A stretch of 10,853 nt of DNA from an uncultured Collinsella sp. (GTDB lineage: Bacteria; Actinomycetota; Coriobacteriia; Coriobacteriales; Coriobacteriaceae), in NCBI GenBank assembly GCA_902489665.1, contig CABUAT010000042.1, positions 1 to 10,853 of the forward strand, given 5' to 3'. Each line of letters opens with the position of its first letter. The stretch's first letter is position 1. A program made the position numbers and the translations under genes. Shown piece by piece: positions 1 to 6,183 of the stretch. The notes below the pieces were generated by a model. That model was given only the letters and a program-made list of their open reading frames with translations, ran no database searches and had not been told where the DNA came from.

Positions 1-443
1 TGTTTACCATCACGGATACGATTTTGGACCCGCCGCGGTTTACATTTTTGCCGGCCATCTACCAGGATGCCACGCGCCGCAAGTGGGCCGTGCATCAGCG
101 CGGTGCGACCCCGAGGATTTTTGACTACGCGGATGTGCTGCAGTGCGAGATTGTCGAGACCGGAAATCCCGAGGATGTGCCGGAGCTTAGCAATCGCGAA
201 CTAGCTCAGCAGATTTTGATTAATCCAGCTCAGGCTACCAAAAACAATGCTGCCAAGCGTAATATGTGCCTTGGTATGGGTGTCATCGTTGCCGTGCAAA
301 CCGGCGAGGATGAGATTTCGAAGCTTGAGATTCCGGTGACCGCGGGCGAAGTCAAGCGAGACTCCGGCCTATATCGGTCGTATCGGAACGTTGCGGAGCA
401 GATCAAAGAAGCCTTCGACGCCATGGGGCGTCCGGAGCAATGA
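1..443 (+). CDS. 3' end of an uncharacterised protein (possibly DUF4428-like)
   Basis: The reading frame is open from the first base of the window to a TGA at 441-443, so the start lies upstream. An in-frame TTG at 24 exists but has no clear ribosome binding site. About 147 residues are visible. They begin with a beta-rich stretch (FTFLPAIYQDATRRKWAVHQ), continue through 'IFDYADVLQCEIVE', and end with 'LEIPVTAGEVKRDSGLYRSY' followed by a short helix 'VAEQIKEAFDAM'. This order (a sentence-like 'structural element that sets a site of expression' strand, then a hydrophobic strand, then a terminal amphipathic helix) recalls the PH-like C-terminal part of DUF4428-type bacterial proteins, whose function is unknown to me. 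No signal peptide or membrane segment is visible in this part. The gap to the next gene is only 35 bases, so it is probably cotranscribed with the two GntR regulators. That it is coding is likely; the family is a guess from memory of the fold pattern. Confidence 0.65.
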   Translation, partial: FTITDTILDPPRFTFLPAIYQDATRRKWAVHQRGATPRIFDYADVLQCEIVETGNPEDVPELSNRELAQQILINPAQATKNNAAKRNMCLGMGVIVAVQTGEDEISKLEIPVTAGEVKRDSGLYRSYRNVAEQIKEAFDAMGRPEQ

Positions 444-478
444 TGCCTGCAGCATCAAGCGGTTGAGGAGCCGTGCCC

Positions 479-1246
479 ATGCCGAGTGAACCATATGCGA
501 TTCCGCCCAAAGATTGCGCCTTTGAGGGCATTCTTTGGTATATCAATCATTATGACCTGCAGGGTGGCGACCGGCTGCCCGCCGAGCGTGTGCTCTGTGA
601 AGAGCTGGGCGTGTCGCGCACGGCGTTGCGTGCTGCGATCGCGCGCCTTATTTCGTGCGGAACTTTGGAAAGCCGCCGCGGTTCGGGCACCTATGTGTGT
701 CCTCCCAAACCGCTGAACATCTTTCAGGAAACATGGAACTATACGCAGGCGGTGGAGAGGGTTGGCTCAAAGTCGACCGCACACCTGGTTTGGTCCAAGG
801 TCGTGTACGCCGATATCGATCTGGCCCAAAAGGCCCAGATCGACCTGGGCATGCCGCTTTTCTGCATTCGACGTGTGCGCGTGGTTAATGGTTCCCCGGC
901 GTCGATTGAGACGGCCCACGTCAATCTGTCTTTGTGCCCCTCGCTTCCCGATCACGATTTTGAGCAGGAAAGCCTCTACGACGTTTTGCTCAAAGAAGGG
1001 AATGTCCATGTGACGCACGGCAAGGAGCATATTTCCATCAGCCGTCTGAACGCCGACGAGGCCAAGTTGCTGGGTGCTCAGGAGGGCACGCCGGTGTTTT
1101 ACAAGGCTTCGCACGAGCGTGACGAGAACGATGGCTTTGTCGAGTATTGCAAGTCCGTGATTCTGCCGACCAAGTATCGTTTTGCCGATAACGGCGAGGC
1201 AGACGGCGTTGCGACGAAGGTAGGTGTCGAATGGCTGATGCAGTAG
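479..1246 (+). CDS. GntR/HutC-family transcriptional regulator with UTRA domain (first of a pair)
   Basis: Predicted DNA-binding repressor or activator of 255 residues, typical for the HutC subfamily. Residues 14-75 form the GntR winged helix: 'GDRLPAERVLCEELGVSRTA' matches the usual recognition region and 'RRGSGTYV' is the wing. Residues about 95-236 match the UTRA effector-binding fold, with 'FCIRRVRVVNGSPASIETAH' as its characteristic central strand pair. Family members bind small ligands such as sugar phosphates, amino acids or amines. The start at ATG 479 is preferred over GTG 473 because GAGGAG at 464-469 lies 9 bases before the ATG but only 3 before the GTG. The end overlaps the next regulator gene by 16 bases, implying translational coupling. 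The ligand cannot be read from sequence; the nearby FrlB-like gene suggests an amino-sugar or fructosamine phosphate. Confidence 0.9.
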   Translation: MPSEPYAIPPKDCAFEGILWYINHYDLQGGDRLPAERVLCEELGVSRTALRAAIARLISCGTLESRRGSGTYVCPPKPLNIFQETWNYTQAVERVGSKSTAHLVWSKVVYADIDLAQKAQIDLGMPLFCIRRVRVVNGSPASIETAHVNLSLCPSLPDHDFEQESLYDVLLKEGNVHVTHGKEHISISRLNADEAKLLGAQEGTPVFYKASHERDENDGFVEYCKSVILPTKYRFADNGEADGVATKVGVEWLMQ

Positions 1247-1944
1247 AAGACTTGCCGGTTTACAAACAAATTCGCCGCTGCATTGCGGAGCGAATCGAGC
1301 GCGGCGACTACCCGACGGGCTCGATGATTCCGTCCGAAAACGAGCTGGCCGAGGAGTTTGGCACGACGCGCCTGACAATCCGAAGTGCCATGGACGAGCT
1401 GGTCAAAAGTGGCCAGATTCGTCGCGTGCAGGGCAAGGGCGCCTTTGTGGGACACAAGTGGTTTGACGAGCACGAACGCAAGGGCGGCTTCCGTCAGTCG
1501 GTTCTGGCGTCGGGCGCGACGCCGTCGGTGCGCATTCTGGCGCGCTCCAAACGCTACGCCGGCCCGTATTACGCCGACCTGTTTGGCATCGCCGAGGACG
1601 ATCTGCTTTACTCGGTGCGCCGTCTCAACTGCATTGATGGGGAGCCCGTGTCGATTGAGATGACGCTGATTCCGTGTCTGCTGTTTCCGGGCATCGAAGA
1701 CGTGGACATTTCGGTCTTCAGCCTGTTCGAGACCTACGACATGTTGGGGCGCAAACCGGACAAGTCGATTGAGAAACTCGATATTGAAGCGCTGGGCGCA
1801 CGCGATGCGAGTTTGCTCAATCTTGAGCCGGGCGACCTGGCGCTCGTACTGGAATGCATGACCTATGACTCGAGTGGGCAGGCGATCGAGCATGCCAAGT
1901 CTTTTAACCGCGGTGATGCCGGCGGATATACCTACAACTATTAG
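1231..1944 (+). CDS. GntR/HutC-family transcriptional regulator with UTRA domain (second of a pair)
   Basis: Predicted regulator of 237 residues with the same architecture as the gene before it. The winged helix spans residues 9-75, with 'MIPSENELAEEFGTTRLTIR' as helix-turn-helix and 'RRVQGKGAFV' as wing. The UTRA domain spans about 90-233, including 'LYSVRRLNCIDGEPVSIEMT'. The ATG at 1231 lies inside the end of the first regulator gene and has AAGG at 1217-1220, ten bases upstream. The two proteins are clearly different in sequence, so this is not a recent duplication. GntR proteins act as dimers; cotranslation from overlapping genes would allow a heterodimer, but nothing in the sequence proves one. 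The gene is followed within 10 bases by an intrinsic terminator, so the regulator unit ends here. A FrlB-like deglycase gene begins 276 bases downstream and is a plausible target. Confidence 0.92.
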   Translation: MADAVEDLPVYKQIRRCIAERIERGDYPTGSMIPSENELAEEFGTTRLTIRSAMDELVKSGQIRRVQGKGAFVGHKWFDEHERKGGFRQSVLASGATPSVRILARSKRYAGPYYADLFGIAEDDLLYSVRRLNCIDGEPVSIEMTLIPCLLFPGIEDVDISVFSLFETYDMLGRKPDKSIEKLDIEALGARDASLLNLEPGDLALVLECMTYDSSGQAIEHAKSFNRGDAGGYTYNY

Positions 1945-1950
1945 CGTCTA

Positions 1951-1986
1951 GAGCATCCTCGTGCACGGCGGGGTGCTCATTTTTTT
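1951..1986 (+). terminator. Intrinsic terminator after the GntR pair
   Basis: GAGCATCC (1951-1958) pairs with GGGTGCTC (1971-1978), an 8-bp stem with one G-T pair, and is followed by a run of six T at 1981-1986. It begins 7 bases after the stop codon of the second regulator and separates it from the next transcription unit. Confidence 0.85.
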
Positions 1987-2062
1987 ACGGACATGTGTCG
2001 CATGACCGATGAACGGCAAAAACTGACCGTCTACCGAGAGGGGAGGGTGAAATCAAAAAATC

Positions 2063-2109
2063 GGTATTAAAAACGGCTAACCTGTAATCGTTCACTGGTA
2101 TTAAGAACC
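2063..2109 (+). promoter_or_regulatory. Pair of operator-like direct repeats upstream of the FrlB-like gene
   Basis: GGTATTAAAAAC at 2063-2074 and GGTATTAAGAAC at 2097-2108 differ at one of 12 bases and start 34 bases apart. The second copy, extended to GGTATTAAGAACC, has GGT and ACC ends as an imperfect inverted repeat. This resembles the GGT...ACC half-sites reported for operators of several GntR/HutC regulators. The second copy also overlaps a candidate extended -10 element (TGG then TATTAA, 2096-2104), so binding there could block transcription; no convincing -35 was found. A 5-2-5 palindrome CTTGGGGCCAAG follows at 2124-2135 and could be a further site. The rest of 1987-2220 shows nothing I can name. 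Role as operator is inference. Confidence 0.35.
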
Positions 2110-2220
2110 TTTGAATTGTTGAGCTTGGGGCCAAGATGTCCACAAGGTTAAGCGGCGAGACGGGGCGGCAAGCCTGTCCATTCCGTGCGACAATTCAAAC
2201 TGCTCGTGAAAGGAGCGGGA

Positions 2221-3282
2221 ATGAAGGAGACCGAGAAGATCGAGATCATGCACTTCGACCAGGAGGGCTACCTCGAGGACGGCAGGAACGTCTACGAGGC
2301 CGGCAAGAAGATGACCGCCCTGGCCGACCGCGTGCACGAGGAGGGCTACGACGCCGTCTTCCTGATGGGCGTCGGCGGCACCTGGGACGAGTTCATGCAG
2401 CTCGAGTACCTCATGAACAAGTTCGGCGACCGCGACCTCGAGGTCTACCTGATCCACGCCGCCGAGTGGAACGTCATGGGCCACAAGCGCATGACCGACA
2501 GGTCCGTCGTGCTGACCGCCTCCGAGTCCGGCACCACCCCCGAGGTGCTCGAGGCCGTCGGCAAGATGAGGGAGATGGGCGTGCGCGTCTTCGCCATGAC
2601 CAACCCCGAGGGCAAGATCGGGCAGGCCGTGGGCGCCGAGAACTGCGTCATGATGGCCTCCGACCACGGCGCCGGCGGCTGCGAGAAGGGCTACTACCTC
2701 GCCGACTGCTTCGGCCTGCGCCTGCTCAACCGCCGCGGCTGCTTCCCCAAGTTCGACCTGTTCATCGAGCAGACGAAGGACGTCTGGAAGGACATGCTCG
2801 ACATCCGCAAGCGCTTCGAGCCGCGCGCCGAGGAGCTCGCCAGGAAGTACGCGCTGGCCGACTACACCATGTTCATCGGCTCGGGCGCGCTGTGGGGCGA
2901 GACCATCCTGTACTCCATGTGCCTGCTCGAGGAGATGCAGTGGAAGCGCATCCGCCACATCACCTCGCACGACTTCTTCCACGGCACGCTCGAGCTGCTC
3001 GAGCCCGGCGTCCCGGTGTTCCTGTTCATGGGCGAGGACGAGTGCCGCGCCCTCGACGAGCGCGTCCGCGCCTTCCTCATCAGCGGCGTGACCGGCGACG
3101 AGGACTACGTCATCATCGACACCGCCGAGTACGCGATCCCGGGCCTGGACGACGACTTCCGCGTCATCGTGTCCCCCTGGATCCTGTCGGTGCTCACCAC
3201 CGACCGCCTCTCGCGCAACTACGAGCTGGTCACCAAGCACAACCTCAAGTACCGCCGCTACTACCACCAGTTCGACTACTAA
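2221..3282 (+). CDS. SIS-domain sugar isomerase/deglycase, FrlB-like (fructosamine-6-phosphate deglycase group)
   Basis: Protein of 353 residues with two SIS domains, close to the usual FrlB length of about 340. SIS1 covers roughly residues 40-180 and contains 'AVFLMGVGGTWDEF' (44-57) and 'VVLTASESGTTPEV' (96-109), the phosphosugar-binding serine/threonine loop. SIS2 covers roughly 210-330 and contains 'MFIGSGALWGET' (217-228) and 'SHDFFHGTLE' (249-258). E238 and H254 are 16 residues apart, the spacing of the catalytic Glu488/His504 pair in GlmS. FrlB cleaves fructoselysine 6-phosphate to glucose 6-phosphate and lysine in the cytosol; related enzymes act on other fructosamine phosphates, so the exact substrate is open. 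No kinase or transporter gene is in the window. ATG 2221 is chosen over GTG 2185 because AAAGGAG (2208-2214) lies just upstream. Every sense codon ends in G or C, unlike its neighbours. Confidence 0.85.
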   Translation: MKETEKIEIMHFDQEGYLEDGRNVYEAGKKMTALADRVHEEGYDAVFLMGVGGTWDEFMQLEYLMNKFGDRDLEVYLIHAAEWNVMGHKRMTDRSVVLTASESGTTPEVLEAVGKMREMGVRVFAMTNPEGKIGQAVGAENCVMMASDHGAGGCEKGYYLADCFGLRLLNRRGCFPKFDLFIEQTKDVWKDMLDIRKRFEPRAEELARKYALADYTMFIGSGALWGETILYSMCLLEEMQWKRIRHITSHDFFHGTLELLEPGVPVFLFMGEDECRALDERVRAFLISGVTGDEDYVIIDTAEYAIPGLDDDFRVIVSPWILSVLTTDRLSRNYELVTKHNLKYRRYYHQFDY

Positions 3283-3293
3283 GAGCTGGCCGC

Positions 3294-3329
3294 AGGGCCG
3301 ATATCTTGGCTGGTTGATATCTCGACCCT
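3294..3329 (+). other. Hairpin in the 3' UTR of the FrlB-like gene
   Basis: AGGGCCGATATC (3294-3305) pairs with GATATCTCGACCCT (3316-3329) with one internal two-base bulge and one mismatch, leaving a 10-base loop. It stands 11 bases after the stop codon and 4 bases before the terminator stem. No T-run follows, so it is more likely a transcript-stabilising or processing hairpin than a terminator. Confidence 0.45.
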
Positions 3330-3333
3330 ACAC

Positions 3334-3366
3334 AAGGGCGTCCGCATTCGCGCGGGCGCCCTTTTT
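3334..3366 (+). terminator. Intrinsic terminator of the FrlB-like gene
   Basis: AAGGGCGTCCGC (3334-3345) pairs with GCGGGCGCCCTT (3352-3363), a 12-bp stem with a single T-G pair and a 6-base loop, ending in a run of five T at 3362-3366. This is the strongest terminator in the window. Confidence 0.93.
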
Positions 3367-3394
3367 GCGTTGCCGTCGGCGCAGGGTGTCCTCG

Positions 3395-3611
3395 GCGGAA
3401 ATCTCATCCCGGAATTTCGGCTCAGAGTGGGATGCGGTTTCCGGATGCGTCCCATTCTGAAGCCCCGAAACGGGACGCGCTTTCCGCTTGGGGTCCGATC
3501 CGGAAAGCTCATCCCGTTCCGAGCATCAAATCCGGGACATGCTTTCCGCGCTCCGCCCCTTGCAGAAAGCGCGTCTCCTTCCAAACACAAATCTTGCGGT
3601 ACAGCTTCTGC
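3395..3611. repeat. Array of four degenerate 48-50 base palindromic elements
   Basis: Copy A (3395-3444) has arms GCGGAAATCTCATCCC and GGGATGCGGTTTCCGG. Copy B (about 3439-3487) has GCGTCCC at 3447-3453 pairing perfectly with GGGACGC at 3472-3478, and right arm GGGACGCGCTTTCCGC. Copy C (3501-3548) has arms CGGAAAGCTCATCCCG and CGGGACATGCTTTCCG. Copy E (3562-3611) is the most diverged, with arms beginning GCAGAAAGC and ending GCTTCTGC. The 16-20 base loops are also related: the loops of B and C share CCC-A/G-TTC-T/C-GA, and the reverse complement of A's loop aligns with B's, so A is inverted relative to the rest. B, C and E repeat at about 62 bases, with 13-base spacers between B and C and between C and E. 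The array lies between convergent genes and fills most of 3367-3721. It resembles REP/BIME-type elements; no family is recognised. Confidence 0.8.
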
Positions 3612-3641
3612 AAAGACGCGAAGTGGCCGCTGACAGCAAAG

Positions 3642-3673
3642 AGGGGCTGCCGAGACAATGCCCGACGGCCCCT
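3642..3673 (-). terminator. Probable terminator of the minus-strand export operon
   Basis: AGGGGC (3642-3647) pairs perfectly with GCCCCT (3668-3673), extended inward by a T-G pair, a G-C pair and, past one mismatch, two more pairs. Read on the minus strand the hairpin starts 49 bases after the stop of the secreted-protein gene and is followed by CTCTTTGCTG, a weak T-rich tail. Termination on this strand is plausible rather than certain. Confidence 0.5.
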
Positions 3674-3721
3674 CCCCTCATAACTTGCTATCGATGCCAA
3701 TCGCCACAAGGGCGCGGCTGC

Positions 3722-6151
3722 CTACTTGCTGATCGCGCCCGTCATATAGATAAACTGCACGCGATTTATATGTCCGCCCTGCTCGCCGTTGACAAAGTCC
3801 GTCGGCGTAAAGCCGGGGTTGAGCATTTCCTCGATCTTGTCCTTAACGGTGTCGATGACCTGAGTATCGAGATTGCTCGTTCGGTCGGTAAGCTCCTGCA
3901 TGCCGTTGCCGAGCTCGGATGCGCCGCTGGCAAGCGTACCTGCACCCGAGGAGAGAAGATTCATGCCGCTAGCAAGGCTAGCAGCACCTGTCTTGAGCTG
4001 CGCCGCACCGTTGTTGAGCTGTGATGCGCCGTTGGCAAGCGCGGGCGTGGCACCGTTGAGCTGCTGTGTGCCCGCAGCAAGCTGGTCGGTGCCCGCGGCA
4101 AGAGCCGCGGCGCCATCGCTCAGCTGACCCGCGCCCGTTGCTGCAGAGCCAACACCGGCGACAAGACCGGGGTTCACGGCCGTGGGGTTTGCCGGGTTGA
4201 TCGCGCTGTTCATATAGGCGATGGCTCCGGCCAGGCTCAGCTGTTGGCCATCCTGGACAGTGGTGTAGCCCTGAATGGCGCTATCGAGCGCGGTGACGGC
4301 ACCCTGGGCGCCGCCCTGGGCGCCGGCCGCCTGGGCCAAAGTCGTAACCTGATCGGTAAGCGTGCCAAACATGGACTCGGCACCCTTAAGGCCCTGCGAC
4401 ACCTGCGTGTTAAGACCCTGCGCGCCCGCAACGGCATTGGATGCAGAATCGAGAAGCGCGGTAAGACCCGTCGCATCGGCGCTCGATGCCGCCGTGGCGG
4501 CGGCACCCGCGCTGGTAGCAGCACTGCCGGCACTTGCGGTGGCGGCATCCAGCTGTGCCGTAGCCTCGCTTAGCTTGGCTGCCGCAGCCTTGGCGGAGTC
4601 GAGATCGGCCGCGTTATCCAGCGCGTCCTGAGCATCGGCGACCGCCGCCTTGGCAGCGGCAATAGATGCAACGGTGCTCTCGGCGCCAGCCTTTGCGCTC
4701 TCGGCGTTAGCCTTTGCCGCATCGTTGCCCATGGCGCTCGCGGCCTGCTTTGCCCCGCCGAGCGCCTGCTGTGCACCGGCAAGGTACTGCCCCTCGCCGC
4801 TGAGCGCCGCCGTAAGACCCTGCGGCCCGTACAGCGCGCTGTAGGCGTTGCCCGACGTAGCGGTCACGGCGTCCTGGGCCGCCTTGGCCGCAGCCTGCGC
4901 CTTGGCAAGGTTTGCCTCCTGAGCCTGCTTGCCCAGCGTCAGCGCGTCGACGTACGTATCGGACCCAGCGGCAATTCCACTTATGCCGCCCGAGATCTGC
5001 TGTGCGCTCCCCTGCAGCTTGGAAAGGCCCGCCGAAAGATCGGACGCACCGCCCTTAAGCTGCACGGCACCGGCATTAACCCCCTCGGCACCGGCATTAA
5101 GGTTGCTCACGCCTTCGACCAGCGTGGGGACCTGCGCGTTGAGCTGACTCGTACCCGCCGCGAGCGCAGCGGCGCCACTGGACAGCGTGCCGGCACCGGT
5201 ATTGGCCGTGGCAAGCGAGGCCGCGAGCGTCTTGACACCGTCGGCAACCTGGCCAGCACCGCTATTGGCCGTAGCAATACCGTTGGAGAGCTCCACGAGC
5301 TGGCTCGTATCCATGCTGCTCGAGTCCACATCGATGGCAAGATTCAGCGGCACGCCGACAATCTGCCAGCCATCAAACTCAAAATCCTCAACATCGGTCG
5401 TAATGGTGTAGTCTCCGGTGCTGCCGGGAATCACCATGTAGGTAAGCTGCGTGTTGGAGCCGTTGGCAGCAACCGTGGCGCCCTCAGCCTCAATATCGTG
5501 TGCCTCGGCATCCTTAAGCTGACCGGTAATCTGAACCAGGTAGTTATCGGCATAATCGCCACCGGTATAGTCGTCATTCTTTTTGACCTTGAGCTTCATG
5601 GTGAGCTTGCCGCTCTTGCCCGCCAAATCCTTGGCGTCGATATCGCGGCCATCGAGCTGGTATGCCACGGTGACGTTCCACGGCATCTGAGTGTTCTTGT
5701 CCAGATCGCCCTGGTAGACAAAGTCCTGCACTCCCTGGCCCGTAACGGCAACCGACCCGCTGTCGTCCGTTAGTTTTTGAGTCGTCGATAGGTTGGTCAC
5801 TTTGTTATAGGTGCCGGCATCGTCGATCTTGACGCCCTTATTGGCCTCGAAGCTATTGACCACGTAAACACCCGTGCGATTGCCGTCGGCATCGGTTTTG
5901 ACGTATACGACCTGGTTTTTCTTATATCCCGGCGTGCTGTTATCGGAGTCCGTCGCCATCTGTTCACTCGTAGCCGAGGCAGCGCTCGTCGACCCTACGC
6001 CGTCGGCGAACACAACGGCACCGGGAACGGTAAGGGCCACGGTCAGACCGGCGGCAAGAGCGAGCGCAGCGATGCGCTTATGGGGACGACGTACAAGATC
6101 GCGTTGGGCTTTGAGCTCTTTCGAAGCGGTATCAGTGGTATGGGTATGCAT
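3722..6151 (-). CDS. Secreted alanine-rich protein with L-x-x-G heptad repeats, partner of the MMPL transporter
   Basis: Protein of 809 residues starting at ATG 6151 with GGAAGGAA seven bases upstream; the frame stays open further upstream but that part is inside the transporter gene. A basic stretch (R21, R22, K25, R26), a hydrophobic core (27-48) and a small-residue cleavage site near A49 indicate a signal peptide. Residues about 74-280 form a beta-rich domain opening 'KKNQVVYVKTDADGNRTGVY'. Two blocks of x-x-x-L-x-x-G heptads follow, about 290-397 and 672-755, of the kind found in YhgE/Pip-like proteins. They are separated by an alanine-rich, probably coiled-coil, region (about 400-610). 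The C-terminus ends in 'GGHINRVQFIYMTGAISK' with no membrane anchor, unlike YhgE/Pip proteins. Only 32 bases separate it from the transporter gene upstream. A long extracytoplasmic stalk or adaptor for the transporter is inferred; substrate unknown. Confidence 0.85.
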   Translation of the reverse strand: MHTHTTDTASKELKAQRDLVRRPHKRIAALALAAGLTVALTVPGAVVFADGVGSTSAASATSEQMATDSDNSTPGYKKNQVVYVKTDADGNRTGVYVVNSFEANKGVKIDDAGTYNKVTNLSTTQKLTDDSGSVAVTGQGVQDFVYQGDLDKNTQMPWNVTVAYQLDGRDIDAKDLAGKSGKLTMKLKVKKNDDYTGGDYADNYLVQITGQLKDAEAHDIEAEGATVAANGSNTQLTYMVIPGSTGDYTITTDVEDFEFDGWQIVGVPLNLAIDVDSSSMDTSQLVELSNGIATANSGAGQVADGVKTLAASLATANTGAGTLSSGAAALAAGTSQLNAQVPTLVEGVSNLNAGAEGVNAGAVQLKGGASDLSAGLSKLQGSAQQISGGISGIAAGSDTYVDALTLGKQAQEANLAKAQAAAKAAQDAVTATSGNAYSALYGPQGLTAALSGEGQYLAGAQQALGGAKQAASAMGNDAAKANAESAKAGAESTVASIAAAKAAVADAQDALDNAADLDSAKAAAAKLSEATAQLDAATASAGSAATSAGAAATAASSADATGLTALLDSASNAVAGAQGLNTQVSQGLKGAESMFGTLTDQVTTLAQAAGAQGGAQGAVTALDSAIQGYTTVQDGQQLSLAGAIAYMNSAINPANPTAVNPGLVAGVGSAATGAGQLSDGAAALAAGTDQLAAGTQQLNGATPALANGASQLNNGAAQLKTGAASLASGMNLLSSGAGTLASGASELGNGMQELTDRTSNLDTQVIDTVKDKIEEMLNPGFTPTDFVNGEQGGHINRVQFIYMTGAISK

Positions 6152-6183
6152 TGCGGTATTCCTTCCAACTGCTTTGTAAAACG

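Noticed and set aside
767..1893. Minus-strand frames of 203 and 264 residues
   Set aside because: Antisense to the two GntR genes, which have clear domains; the antisense products show no family features.
2101..3317. Long open frames of 388 residues on the minus strand and 393 residues on the plus strand over the FrlB-like gene
   Set aside because: They are by-products of the all-G/C third positions of the real gene; their translations are low-complexity (Arg-rich or Val/Glu/Leu/His-rich) with no domain and no ribosome binding site.
3395..3611. CRISPR array
   Set aside because: The repeats are diverged, one is inverted, and the spacers are only 13 bases; no cas genes are present.
3488..4024. 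178-residue plus-strand frame reaching into the secreted-protein gene
   Set aside because: It starts within the repeat array and then runs antisense to a well-supported gene; composition is not protein-like.
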